NCBI GenBank assembly: GCA_041690255.1
Contig: JAWLHU010000014.1
Coordinates: 1 to 64,000, forward strand
Direction: 5' to 3'
Source of the DNA: JAWLHU01 sp041690255
Lineage (GTDB): Bacteria; Bacillota; Sulfobacillia; Symbiobacteriales; Symbiobacteriaceae
Length of the DNA: 64,000 nucleotides
In this document: positions 33,186 to 41,702 of the stretch, one piece after another
How positions within the stretch are numbered: position 1 is the first letter of the stretch
Layout: each line of letters begins with the position of its first letter
The notes under the pieces: model-generated
Databases searched by the model: none
Told to the model about the DNA's origin: nothing
Seen by the model: only the letters and a program-made list of their open reading frames with translations
Program-made: the position numbers and the translations under genes

Positions 33186-35096
33186 ATGAGTCTGAGGAAG
33201 GTCTACGACGTGATTGTGGTGGGAGCGGGGCACGCTGGTATCGAAGCGGCACTGGCAGCGGCTCGAATGGGGTTGCGAACCGCCTGCTTTACTACCAACC
33301 TGGACAATATCGGAATGATGAACTGCAACCCTTCGATTGGAGGGCCGGCCAAGGGGCACCTGGTGCGTGAAATTGACGCACTAGGGGGGCAAATGGCCCT
33401 GACGACCGATCAGACCTTCCTGCAAATGCGTCTTCTGAACAGTGGGAAGGGACCGGCTGTTCAGGCGCTCAGGGCACAGGTTGACAAGAGAGCGTATGCC
33501 TGGAAAATGCGTCTCGTCATGGAGCAGACCCCTAATTTGGATCTGAAGCAGGGGATGATCCAGGACATTGTCGTAGAAGGCGGGCGGGTGCAAGGGGTTG
33601 TCACCGCTACAGGACTATTCTTTTCCGCCAAGGCTGTTGTCTTGAGCACTGGTACCTACCTGCACGGCAAGACCATTGTGGGGGAGGTGCAGCGGCAGTC
33701 AGGGCCGAGCGGTATGGCGCCGTCGGTAGGCCTGACGGCCAACCTGGTCCGGCTGGGATTTGAAGTGGGTCGCTTCAAGACAGGGACACCACCTCGGGTG
33801 GATGGGCGCACGGTCGACTTCTCGGTCATGGCCCGACAAGACGGAGATGTCGAGCCATGGAGATTCAGTTTCCTGTCCGGACGAGATCAGCGTGAGCAAC
33901 TGCCATGCTGGCTCACCTTCACCAATGATCAGACCCACGAGATCATTCGTAACAACCTGCATCGTGCTCCTATGTTCACGGGAGTCATTGAGGGAAGGGG
34001 CCCTCGGTACTGCCCATCGGTAGAGGACAAGGTGGTCCGTTTCGCAGATAAGGAGAGCCACCAGGTCTTCCTGGAGCCAGAAGCCAGGGAGTCCATAGAG
34101 CTGTATGTCCTCGGACTATCCACCAGCCTGCCCGAAGAGGTGCAGATCGAGGCGCTTCGGTCTATCAGAGGGATGGAGCAGGTGGAACTCCTCCGGGCCG
34201 GTTATGCGATTGAGTATGACTATGTTCTGTCGACACAATTGAGGCCATCGCTGGAGACGAAGTTGGTGGCTGGGCTCTACTGTGGGGGACAGATTAACGG
34301 GACCTCCGGGTATGAGGAGGCGGCTGCGCAAGGTCTGATCGCTGGGATAAACGCAGCACTTCAAGTGCAGGGTCAGGACCCGCTCGTGATAGACCGGTCA
34401 GAAGGGTACATTGGTGTTCTAATTGATGACCTTGTCACAAAGGGGTCGCCGGAGCCCTATCGGATGATGACGTCACGAGCTGAGTATCGGCTCATGCTTC
34501 GCCAGGACAATGCCCACTTGAGGCTGACGACGAAGGGGCGTGAGGTCGGACTCGTCGATGATCAGCGATGGAGGGCGTTTGTGACGCTGCGGGACGCGAT
34601 TTCTGCGGAGCACGATCGTTTGGAGCGAACGATCGTGGGGCCTGATGAGGATGTGCAGGCCGTTCTGCGGCATGCTGGATCGTCTGAGCTGAAGACAGGG
34701 GCTTCGCTTGCGCAGTTGCTTCGGCGGCCGGAGATCACGTACGATCACCTACTCGGCATGGGAGCCGGCCGAGAGGATCTTGATCGTGGCGTGATTCAGG
34801 AGGTTCAGACGCTAATCAAGTACGAAGGATACATTAAGAAGGAGATTGAGCAGGTGGAGCGGATGCGCCGTCTGGAGGGGAAGCGGTTGCCGCCAGTTAT
34901 CGAATATGCCTCTCTGGGGGGCCTGTCGATGGAGGCGCGCGAGAAGCTCGACCGGATTCGACCCGCTACGTTGGGACAAGCAAGTCGGATCGCCGGTGTA
35001 TCGCCGGCCGATGTCTCTATGCTCATGGTCTATTTGGAGAAGCGAGTACGGATCGAGCGGCAAGACCAACCAGGCGAGGCGCCGAGCGGAGGATAG
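33186..35096 (+). CDS. mnmG: tRNA uridine-5-carboxymethylaminomethyl modification enzyme MnmG
   Basis: FAD-dependent partner of MnmE, 636 residues. The dinucleotide-binding motif is VVGAGHAGIEAALAAARMG near the N-terminus, followed by NPSIGGPAKGHLVREIDALGG and the GidA signature GLYCGGQINGTSGYEEAAAQG. I use the ATG at 33186 (MSLRKVYD) rather than one 18 bases upstream inside mnmE. rsmG follows 2 bases after the stop. Confidence 0.97.
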   Translation: MSLRKVYDVIVVGAGHAGIEAALAAARMGLRTACFTTNLDNIGMMNCNPSIGGPAKGHLVREIDALGGQMALTTDQTFLQMRLLNSGKGPAVQALRAQVDKRAYAWKMRLVMEQTPNLDLKQGMIQDIVVEGGRVQGVVTATGLFFSAKAVVLSTGTYLHGKTIVGEVQRQSGPSGMAPSVGLTANLVRLGFEVGRFKTGTPPRVDGRTVDFSVMARQDGDVEPWRFSFLSGRDQREQLPCWLTFTNDQTHEIIRNNLHRAPMFTGVIEGRGPRYCPSVEDKVVRFADKESHQVFLEPEARESIELYVLGLSTSLPEEVQIEALRSIRGMEQVELLRAGYAIEYDYVLSTQLRPSLETKLVAGLYCGGQINGTSGYEEAAAQGLIAGINAALQVQGQDPLVIDRSEGYIGVLIDDLVTKGSPEPYRMMTSRAEYRLMLRQDNAHLRLTTKGREVGLVDDQRWRAFVTLRDAISAEHDRLERTIVGPDEDVQAVLRHAGSSELKTGASLAQLLRRPEITYDHLLGMGAGREDLDRGVIQEVQTLIKYEGYIKKEIEQVERMRRLEGKRLPPVIEYASLGGLSMEAREKLDRIRPATLGQASRIAGVSPADVSMLMVYLEKRVRIERQDQPGEAPSGG

Positions 35097-35098
35097 GC

Positions 35099-35839
35099 AT
35101 GGAAGAGCAAAACCGAGAGCTTCTTGCGAAAGGGCTTCAGGCATACGGGCTTTCTCCTGGCCCTGAATCGTATCAGGCATTGATTCGGCATCTCGAGATG
35201 GTAGCGCACTGGAACGAGCGAGTCAATCTGACCGCGATCGTTGAGGAACGGGAGATGGTGATCAAGCACGTGTTGGATTCGGCGGCGGTCTTCGGAGTGG
35301 TAGAGCCGCGTCCAGGTATGCGGGTTGTGGACGTTGGGACCGGGGCCGGGTTCCCTGGCGTTACTCTGAAGTGCATTGCTCCTCGACTGAGCGTTGTACT
35401 ACTGGAAAGCCTCGCAAAGAGGTGCAAGTTTCTGGAGGCGGTCGGAGACGATGTCATTGCTCCGTTGGCCGGGGGCGTGGATGGTTACCGGGTAGTCTGG
35501 TCACGCGCGGAGGATGCCGGTCGGGCGCCTCAGCACCGGGAGCAGTATGATCTTGCTACAGCCCGAGCCGTGGCAGAGTTACGAGTGCTGGCGGAGTACT
35601 GCCTGCCCCTTGTCAAGGTCGGTGGTCTCTTTGTCGCGATGAAGGGTCCCGGAGTCGGAGAGGAGTTGGCGGCTGCGCAGAGGGCCGTTCAGTTGCTTGG
35701 TGGGCAATTTGAAGAGATTGTTGAAGTAGCGCTGCCCGAGGACGCTGGTGTCCGTAGCCTGGTTCCCATTCGGAAGGTGAGAGCGACACCTGAGGGCTAC
35801 CCGCGCAAAGCGGGCATGCCGGCGAAGAACCCGCTATGA
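35099..35839 (+). CDS. rsmG: 16S rRNA (guanine-527-N7)-methyltransferase RsmG
   Basis: 246-residue SAM-dependent methyltransferase modifying the 530 loop of 16S rRNA. It shows the SAM-binding VVDVGTGAGFPGVTLK, the family's HWNERVNLTAI and the ATARAVAELRVLAEYCLPLVKVGG segment. It is the last gene of the mnmE-mnmG-rsmG cluster. In Bacillus noc follows, but here none is present before parA. Confidence 0.95.
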   Translation: MEEQNRELLAKGLQAYGLSPGPESYQALIRHLEMVAHWNERVNLTAIVEEREMVIKHVLDSAAVFGVVEPRPGMRVVDVGTGAGFPGVTLKCIAPRLSVVLLESLAKRCKFLEAVGDDVIAPLAGGVDGYRVVWSRAEDAGRAPQHREQYDLATARAVAELRVLAEYCLPLVKVGGLFVAMKGPGVGEELAAAQRAVQLLGGQFEEIVEVALPEDAGVRSLVPIRKVRATPEGYPRKAGMPAKNPL

Positions 35840-36179
35840 AAACGCCTCCAGCAGGCTAATAGTGCGGTTTTTGGGCGTTCTGCTGTGGCGGGCTGGCTAG
35901 GTAGCAGGAACCCTGAAAAAAGGCCGTATACGCGCTTACAGTTGTCCAGAACATTAGGACAAGAAAGGGTCATTGGAACCACCCTCGCGAGATTCGTGAG
36001 GGTGGTTCTTTGGAGACAGTCGGAGTCGGCGTTTGCTGGGAGGCACGTAGAATGCCATCGAAAGAGTGCAGGAACGGGGGGTGGGATGACGAATCAGTTA
36101 CGAGTTGATCAGAGCATTAGTCGCCGGCTGGCCCGGATACCTGGACCTGTCCTTGTCGTTTAGTGGAAGGGGTGGCAGC
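35840..36179. other. Intergenic region between rsmG and parA
   Basis: 340 bases with one clear element, the terminator at 35975-36013. I see no supported ORF, no noc gene, and no convincing promoter for parA; a TAGAAT near 36048 lacks a matching -35. Confidence 0.6.
35975..36013 (+). terminator. Terminator after rsmG
   Basis: A long stem pairs GGAACCACCCTC (35975-35986) with GAGGGTGGTTC (from 35998), enclosing a short GCGAG/CGTGAG extension and followed by TTTGG. It ends the mnmE-mnmG-rsmG transcript. Confidence 0.75.
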
Positions 36180-36956
36180 ATGGGTCGTATCATCGCAGTA
36201 GCGAACCAGAAGGGCGGCGTGGGGAAGACGACCACAGCGGTGAATCTGAGCGCTTGCTTGGCGGAACAAGGCATGCGAGTCCTTCTGGTGGACATTGATC
36301 CTCAGGGGAATGCGACCTCTGGTCTGGGGATTGACAGAAAGTCTGTGCAGGCGTCGGTCTACGACGTTCTCTTGGATGACATGTCGCCGCTGGATGCGAT
36401 GGTCAAGACCAAGGTGGCCAATCTCAGTGTGGTTCCGGCAACGATCGATCTAGCCGGTGCAGAGATTGAGCTAGTGCCACGAATCTCTCGGGAGAATCGA
36501 TTGAAGCGGGCTCTTCATCCAGTACGAGAGCAGTTCGATTTCGTTCTCATGGATTGCCCTCCGTCGCTGGGTCTTCTCACGATCAATGCGCTAACGGCGG
36601 CCGATGCCATTCTTATTCCGATTCAGTGCGAGTACTACGCACTGGAGGGGCTGACGCAACTCATGGACACCTTCAGGCTTGTTCGTGAGGCGCTAAATCC
36701 GAGTCTCGAGGTGGAAGGTGTTCTGCTCACCATGTTTGACGGCCGCACGAACCTTAGCATTCAGGTGGTAGAGGACGTCAAGCGCTTCTTCAAGGGAAAG
36801 GTATACCGGAGCATCATCACCCGGAATGTCCGGCTAAGTGAGGCGCCCAGTCATGGTGTTCCAATCACCATGTATGATCCTCGATCGAAGGGTGCGGAGG
36901 CGTACATTGAGTTGGCCAGAGAGGTGATTGAGCATGACGAAGAAAGGGCTCGGTAG
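36180..36956 (+). CDS. parA: Chromosome partitioning ATPase ParA/Soj
   Basis: 258-residue deviant-Walker ATPase that moves ParB-parS complexes and, in Bacillus, tunes DnaA activity. Walker A is KGGVGKTT (11-18), followed by VDIDPQGNATSGLG and the DCPPSLGLLT Walker B. The ATG at 36180 has GGAAGGGGTGG upstream; an earlier in-frame ATG has no support. It overlaps parB by 23 bases. Confidence 0.97.
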   Translation: MGRIIAVANQKGGVGKTTTAVNLSACLAEQGMRVLLVDIDPQGNATSGLGIDRKSVQASVYDVLLDDMSPLDAMVKTKVANLSVVPATIDLAGAEIELVPRISRENRLKRALHPVREQFDFVLMDCPPSLGLLTINALTAADAILIPIQCEYYALEGLTQLMDTFRLVREALNPSLEVEGVLLTMFDGRTNLSIQVVEDVKRFFKGKVYRSIITRNVRLSEAPSHGVPITMYDPRSKGAEAYIELAREVIEHDEERAR

Positions 36957-37824
36957 GGGCCTCGGTGCGCTGATTCCGGAGGTTGAGGTGAATGACCGGG
37001 ATCGGGACAGCATCATGGAGCTGGAGCTGGCCCTTGTCCATCCGAACCCGAATCAGCCACGCAAAGAGTTTGATCAGAACCGACTCGAAGAGTTGGCATC
37101 TTCCATTCGCGAGCATGGTATAGTTCAGCCGCTCGTTGTCAGGCCGAGAGGACAACACTACGAGATCGTTGCGGGGGAGCGACGCTGGCGCGCGGCGAAA
37201 CTGGCTGGATTGGGTAAGGTGCCAGCCCTGGTGCGGGAGTTCTCAGAGGCCGAGACGATGGAGATCGCGCTGATTGAGAATCTCCAACGGGAGGATCTGA
37301 ATCCACTCGAGGAGGCGGACGCATATCGCCTGCTCATGGATAGGTTCCAGTTGACGCAGGAGGATCTGGCGCGGCGACTGGGAAAGAGCCGGTCTCAGGT
37401 AGCAAACACACTCAGACTTCTGCAACTGGGCGCTGGCGCTCGGGACGAAGTCCGTTCGGGACGTCTGTCAATGGGACATGCAAAGGTTCTCCTGGGCATT
37501 CCTGACGTCGAGAAGCAGGGGCGGCTGGCTGTTCGAGCGGCCTCGGAGGGCCTGTCGGTTCGCCAGGTTGAGGAACTCACTCGGGAGTCTGTAGCTCCGA
37601 AGCCCGGTGGCCGGAAACGGGAGGCCACTTTGGCTCCGGATTTGAAGGCCGTGGAAGAGCAGTTGCGGGAGCGGTTCGGGACGCCAGTGAAGATTCAGGT
37701 CTCCGGTGAGAAGGGAAGGTTGGAGGTAACCTTCTTCGGCGAAGAGGGGCTCAATCGGATTTTGGAGGTTCTGGGCATAGATCAGGGCGGTTCTTCTCCC
37801 CCACGGGAGCGGTTCAGAGTCTGA
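36934..37824 (+). CDS. parB: Chromosome partitioning protein ParB/Spo0J
   Basis: 296-residue CTPase-clamp DNA-binding protein that loads on parS and spreads. It starts with the ParA-interacting peptide MTKKGLGRGLGALIP, then the ParB core (VHPNPNQPRKEFD, the CTP-binding GERRWRAAKLAG and ENLQREDLNPLEEA), a helix-turn-helix (TQEDLARRLGKSRSQVANTLRLL) and a C-terminal dimerisation domain. The start at 36934 follows GAGAGGTG inside parA. Two parS sites lie within 190 bases downstream. Confidence 0.97.
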   Translation: MTKKGLGRGLGALIPEVEVNDRDRDSIMELELALVHPNPNQPRKEFDQNRLEELASSIREHGIVQPLVVRPRGQHYEIVAGERRWRAAKLAGLGKVPALVREFSEAETMEIALIENLQREDLNPLEEADAYRLLMDRFQLTQEDLARRLGKSRSQVANTLRLLQLGAGARDEVRSGRLSMGHAKVLLGIPDVEKQGRLAVRAASEGLSVRQVEELTRESVAPKPGGRKREATLAPDLKAVEEQLRERFGTPVKIQVSGEKGRLEVTFFGEEGLNRILEVLGIDQGGSSPPRERFRV

Positions 37825-37828
37825 TTGC

Positions 37829-37844
37829 TGTTCCACGTGGAACA
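37829..37844. promoter_or_regulatory. parS site 1
   Basis: Perfect 16-base palindrome TGTTCCACGTGGAACA, 4 bases after parB. It differs from the common TGTTTCACGTGAAACA by one symmetric change (T to C and A to G). It should be bound by the neighbouring ParB. Confidence 0.92.
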
Positions 37845-37995
37845 GTGGCCGCTGGTTTCATGTGGGTATGGGTGGCCCGCAGGTCGGAGCGCTAGCACCG
37901 GAGTTGGATCGCGGTTGAGTTGCGACCTTCTGAAGTCCGCTGGGACGTCTGACAGGCCCCGGGCTTAGGGCGGAACTGAGGAGTCTGGAGCCAAA

Positions 37996-38011
37996 TGTTC
38001 CACGTGGAACA
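37996..38011. promoter_or_regulatory. parS site 2
   Basis: An identical copy of TGTTCCACGTGGAACA, 47 bases upstream of the DUF4446 gene. Two close, identical sites support their role as parS. Confidence 0.92.
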
Positions 38012-38057
38012 CCTCAGCAGGGTGGATTGCTGCACTATAAAAAAGGAGGTCCACCTG

Positions 38058-38561
38058 GTGGACGCCCTCATATACATGGATCCGGTGATCATCGCCTACA
38101 CGGCTCTTGGACTATGCGTACTCGCTCTCGTCATAATGTTGATCATCATGGTGCGCCAAACCAGATTGCTGAATCGATACCGGTATCTTCTGCAGGGCAA
38201 CGCGTCAATGAATCTGGAGGAACTCCTACTCGCTCAAGCTCATGACATTGAAGCCATCAAACTAGCACTTGACAATGCTGAACGCCGCATCTTGGCCCTT
38301 ACGGAAGATGCGAAGGCACATGTCCAGCGGATTGGAGTCATCCGCTTCAATGCATTTCCAGACACAGGAAGCGACCTGAGCTTTGCCATAGCCATGCTCG
38401 ATGCCCACGACAACGGCTTCGTGATTTCCAGCCTATACGGGCGCAACGAATCGCGCACTTACGCAAAGCCAATCCGGGCAGGCACTTCCACTTACTCCCT
38501 CTCTCAAGAAGAGAAGGAAGCCCTGGCGCAAGCGATGGGCAGGCAAGCACCACCGACCTAG
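38058..38561 (+). CDS. DUF4446 family membrane protein
   Basis: 167 residues: an N-terminal transmembrane helix (about 10-32), a coiled-coil segment (LLLAQAHDIEAIKLALDNAERRI) and a C-terminal domain with RIGVIRFNAFPDTGSDLSFAIAMLD...GFVISSLYGRNESRTYAKPI, which is the DUF4446 signature. Function unknown. Genes of this family commonly follow parB in Clostridia. The GTG at 38058 follows AAAAGGAGGT; upstream in-frame sequence would run through parS. Confidence 0.88.
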   Translation: MDALIYMDPVIIAYTALGLCVLALVIMLIIMVRQTRLLNRYRYLLQGNASMNLEELLLAQAHDIEAIKLALDNAERRILALTEDAKAHVQRIGVIRFNAFPDTGSDLSFAIAMLDAHDNGFVISSLYGRNESRTYAKPIRAGTSTYSLSQEEKEALAQAMGRQAPPT

Positions 38562-38638
38562 ACTAAGACGCATCAGCAACCTCCGCAACCTGGGCAGGCA
38601 GAGGGTACTGTGCACACCAAAATGTTTGACAGCGTGAA

Positions 38639-38683
38639 GGAAACGGGCAGCATGGGGTAGAATCTCCCATACTGCCCGTTTCC
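38639..38683. terminator. Long hairpin between DUF4446 and M23 peptidase genes
   Basis: An 18-base arm (38639-38656) pairs with 38666-38683 through GGAAACGGGCAG and ATGGG blocks, with one mismatch. The 3' side lacks a long T tract. It may be a terminator for the DUF4446 transcript in either direction. Confidence 0.55.
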
Positions 38684-38731
38684 GTTCAAGTCCATGATGG
38701 GCTGACCGATGGCCTGGGGGAGGACGTACGT

Positions 38732-39781
38732 TTGGCCAAGCACAAGAACAAGCTAACCGTCATTGTAGTCCCACAAACCTCAAAGCGCAGCTACAGCTTC
38801 ACGTTCGCTCCGGTCTGGCTATCGGCCTTCGTCCTCCTAGTGGCTGGCCTGTCCACCGGCGTCTGGTTCTATATGAACCGAGCGGAAGGGTTGGAGGCAG
38901 AACTGACCAAGCTAGCGGAATTGGACGAACTCCGAAAGACGAATCGGCTTCAGCAGGCGGAGATTGAAGAGATGCAACGCAAAGCCGAACAGGTTCAGGA
39001 ACGCCTTCGGGAACTGGAAGTCCTTGAACAACAGGTTCGGCAACTGACCGCGCATGGCACGGGCTCAGTCTCGCGTAGTGCCGATCAGGCTCAATCAACC
39101 ACCAGCACGGGACGGGGTGGGCCAGAGACGGCCGCATTGCGACAGGAGAACCTTCCGACCCTAGGGACCCTACTGCCGGCGGAGGTTCATCGTTATGTTT
39201 TGGGGCGGCGCGATACACTTGAGTTCGACCTCAGACTGGGGAATGAAGCAAAGCCGGCGAGCAAAGTCCTGGAGCAGGCAACTCTCACGAATCAGGCGTT
39301 CTCCGACCACCTTCATTCCCTGGCCCAATCCGAGAAGGCGCTGGCTCAGGGGAAAGAGGACATTATTAGTCAACTTGACTTCCTCGCTCATCGTCCAACA
39401 GGGCTTCCAATTTCCGGGGCGCATATCACAGACCGCTTCGGGACCCGGTGGAGCCCCTTCGGTTGGGGTCAACAGAGCCATGAGGGAATAGACTTTGCCC
39501 ACAACTACTGGACCCCGATCGTAGCGACGGGTAAGGGAACGGTAGTCCACGCAGGGTGGAAGAGTGGCGGTTACGGATACGCTGTGATGATCGACCACGG
39601 CTACGGCCTCGAAACACTATATGCACACATGGTTGATTGGGACGTTACCGTCGGCCAGGAAGTAGACCGTGGCGATGTGATTGGATGGGTCGGCAATACC
39701 GGACTCAGTACGGGGCCTCACCTCCACTACGAGGTTCACCTCTACGGGGAGCCGGTGGATCCGGCTGACTACATTAACTAA
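38732..39781 (+). CDS. Membrane-anchored M23 metallopeptidase
   Basis: Probable peptidoglycan endopeptidase of 349 residues. An N-terminal signal-anchor (26-48) is followed by a coiled-coil (51-107), a Ser/Thr-rich linker and a C-terminal LytM/M23 domain with zinc ligands H250 and D254 (SHEGIDF) and H332 (HLHYE). All ligands are present, so it is probably active rather than a regulator of the SpoIIQ type. TTG start at 38732 after GGGGGAGG. It is followed 10 bases later by a bactofilin gene, a pairing seen in cell-shape and sporulation modules. Confidence 0.9.
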   Translation: MAKHKNKLTVIVVPQTSKRSYSFTFAPVWLSAFVLLVAGLSTGVWFYMNRAEGLEAELTKLAELDELRKTNRLQQAEIEEMQRKAEQVQERLRELEVLEQQVRQLTAHGTGSVSRSADQAQSTTSTGRGGPETAALRQENLPTLGTLLPAEVHRYVLGRRDTLEFDLRLGNEAKPASKVLEQATLTNQAFSDHLHSLAQSEKALAQGKEDIISQLDFLAHRPTGLPISGAHITDRFGTRWSPFGWGQQSHEGIDFAHNYWTPIVATGKGTVVHAGWKSGGYGYAVMIDHGYGLETLYAHMVDWDVTVGQEVDRGDVIGWVGNTGLSTGPHLHYEVHLYGEPVDPADYIN

Positions 39782-39791
39782 GTCCGGGGGA

Positions 39792-40199
39792 ATGTCTGTG
39801 TTCGGCAGCTCTAAGAAGCCAACGGCGGATAGCCTTAACTACGGCAAGGTAGAAACTATCATTGGCGAAGGGACCGAGATCAAGGGGACTATCGAATCTG
39901 CCGGCGTAGTGCGGGTAGATGGCTTCCTTGAGGGCACGATATTCCACAATGGCGATCTCATTGTCGGGCCGAAGGGCCGCATTGTCGCAAATATCAAGTC
40001 GAAAGGACTCGCCATGTCCGGAGAGGTTCGCGGCGACATTCAGGTGGAGGGGAAGCTCGAGCTACTACCGGGTGCTCGACTCCAGGGGGATGTGCGTTGC
40101 GGGCATCTAGTCGTTCACGAGGGAGCATTCTTTCAGGGGCGTAGCAATATGGGAACGGAAGATTCCACCCAGCGCTCCACCACCAATTCAAACGAGTAG
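39792..40199 (+). CDS. Bactofilin family polymer-forming protein
   Basis: 135-residue cytoskeletal protein with a right-handed beta-helix of short repeats (TIIGEGTEIKGTIES, VRVDGFLEGTIFHNGDLIVGPKG, GEVRGDIQVEGKLELLPGARLQGDV). Bactofilins assemble without nucleotide and recruit cell-wall enzymes; the adjacent M23 peptidase is the obvious partner (inference). The GTG two codons in (39798) has better Shine-Dalgarno spacing than the ATG. It ends at a terminator. Confidence 0.9.
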   Translation: MSVFGSSKKPTADSLNYGKVETIIGEGTEIKGTIESAGVVRVDGFLEGTIFHNGDLIVGPKGRIVANIKSKGLAMSGEVRGDIQVEGKLELLPGARLQGDVRCGHLVVHEGAFFQGRSNMGTEDSTQRSTTNSNE

Positions 40200-40217
40200 C
40201 GAATTACTGCACAGATT

Positions 40218-40250
40218 TGCGCCCGCCCTGCTCGCCAGGACGGGCGCTTC
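40218..40250. terminator. Bidirectional terminator between bactofilin and yyaC
   Basis: The stem pairs GCGCCCG...CCTG with CAGG...CGGGCGC around a short loop (40218-40246), followed by TTCGTTC on the plus strand. It separates two convergent genes. Confidence 0.6.
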
Positions 40251-40267
40251 GTTCAACATGGATTCGT

Positions 40268-40867
40268 TCATCGACTGAAGACCTGCAAGAGTTGCTGTAG
40301 CCCACGTTCAACTCCGAGAGCAGCGACTTTAGCCATACGCATGACCAGACTAAGTCTGGTATTCTGGAGAACGAAGTACTCCATGAACCCACCCACGTTC
40401 ACGATCCCCGTCATATGAAGATCCCCGACTGGTGGTAGACTCTTGTTAACCCCAGCGCCAGGCTTGAGGCTCCCTGCCGCGACAGTCAGGTTTCCAACGG
40501 ATTCTAACCTGCCCAAACAAGCGTCCACAGCGATGACCAAAGGCCGTCGAAACCGACGTTCCACCCAATCCAGGGATTCCTGCAAGTTTCCGGCATGCAC
40601 AGGGTTATCCAGAGTTCCTAGAAGACTAAACCCCCTTGGTTCCGTTTGCGTCACATATGTGCCCACAAGCGGTCCCAAGGCATCCCCGATGGAACGGTCC
40701 GTGCCGACACAGACTACCACGATTCCATCGGCCGATTGAAGCCGAGGTAATCCTCGATGGAATATGGCGGACCCCAGCACCTCTGCTGCATCCCCTGCGT
40801 CCATGTGGACTCTTGTCTCACCCGGTGTCGTACAAGAGCGGGACAAGAGATCTTTCCAACCGTCCAC
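40268..40867 (-). CDS. yyaC: Spore protease YyaC (GPR-related, DUF1256)
   Basis: 199 residues with VCVGTDRSIGDALGPLVG, DNPVHAGNL and AVDACLGR, the hallmarks of YyaC, a GPR-like protein found only in spore formers. The physiological substrate is unclear. It is one of the few right-arm genes opposed to replication, as in Bacillus, where yyaC lies near spo0J. The GTG at 40867 is preceded by GGAGGGCGGG. It is strong evidence for sporulation in this organism. Confidence 0.9.
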   Translation of the reverse strand: MDGWKDLLSRSCTTPGETRVHMDAGDAAEVLGSAIFHRGLPRLQSADGIVVVCVGTDRSIGDALGPLVGTYVTQTEPRGFSLLGTLDNPVHAGNLQESLDWVERRFRRPLVIAVDACLGRLESVGNLTVAAGSLKPGAGVNKSLPPVGDLHMTGIVNVGGFMEYFVLQNTRLSLVMRMAKVAALGVERGLQQLLQVFSR

Positions 40868-40973
40868 CTAGCGCCCGCCCTCCAATGCCGGTCTCACGAC
40901 CACGTTCGTACAGGGAAGTATACGGCGCCTGGCAAAAAGCTATGTATACCAGACTCAACTCAAGGAGGCACTC

Positions 40974-41534
40974 ATGGAGAATACGGAACTGCTCGACATG
41001 AAAACGCGAGCCGATGAACTCTACACGAACGCTGATTTGAACGCCGCCCTTGCGGAGTACCGCAACATCCTCACCATTGATCCGACCAACGCCTGGGCCC
41101 ACTCCCGGGTAGGTGCCATATTGGCGCAGACCTCTCAACTTGACGAAGCTGAGCACGCGCTGCTCAAGGCGATTGAGCTTGATCCGCAACTCCCTCAAGC
41201 CCACAGCAATCTGGGTAATATCTACTACGCACGCGGTGACTACGAGGCGGCCTTGACGAAGTATAAGGACGCCATAGCCCTTGACCCGACTGTGCCGCTG
41301 TTTCACGAAAACCTACACGCTGCATACAAACGCCTTGGAAGATTGAGTGAGGCAGTCGCCTCGCTGAAGCAAGCGCATCGTCTTGATCGAAACCGGGCCA
41401 AAAATGAAGCCAAGGAGCGGGTAACGACGGTCAAGGAACGCCTCACCAGAGGTGGGGGGCGAGGCTGTCTCTCGTCGTCGGTAGTCATGTTGGTTCTGCT
41501 GGTTGTGCTCGTCGCCACAATTGTCGTAATGTAA
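40974..41534 (+). CDS. TPR protein with C-terminal membrane anchor
   Basis: 186 residues: three or four tetratricopeptide repeats (for example NAALAEYRNILTIDPTNAWAH, AEHALLKAIELDPQLPQAH, AALTKYKDAIALDPTVPLFH), a basic linker, and a hydrophobic C-terminal segment of about 17 residues ending at the last residue, like a tail anchor. Start ATG at 40974 with AAGGAGG upstream. It is transcribed divergently from yyaC. No specific function recognised; TPRs suggest a protein-binding scaffold facing the cytoplasm. Confidence 0.8.
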   Translation: MENTELLDMKTRADELYTNADLNAALAEYRNILTIDPTNAWAHSRVGAILAQTSQLDEAEHALLKAIELDPQLPQAHSNLGNIYYARGDYEAALTKYKDAIALDPTVPLFHENLHAAYKRLGRLSEAVASLKQAHRLDRNRAKNEAKERVTTVKERLTRGGGRGCLSSSVVMLVLLVVLVATIVVM

Positions 41535-41550
41535 GATTTACGGGTACAGT
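41521..41550 (+). promoter_or_regulatory. Candidate promoter of the liv operon
   Basis: TTGTCG (41521-41526), 18-base spacer, TACAGT (41545-41550), overlapping the end of the TPR gene. It gives a leader of about 145 bases before livJ, which contains a short CTGATA/TATCAG hairpin. Confidence 0.4.
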
Positions 41551-41702
41551 CCAAAAAAGTTTACCCGAATGAAGGAATAAACCCGTCAGCATCGAATCTA
41601 CTGTCCCACCTGCCTGATATGTCTGTATCAGCGGGGTACGGACAGAGAGAGAGATCCGTAGACGAGGGGAGTTCCAAATTCTTTCGGGGGTGACTGGTCT
41701 TT

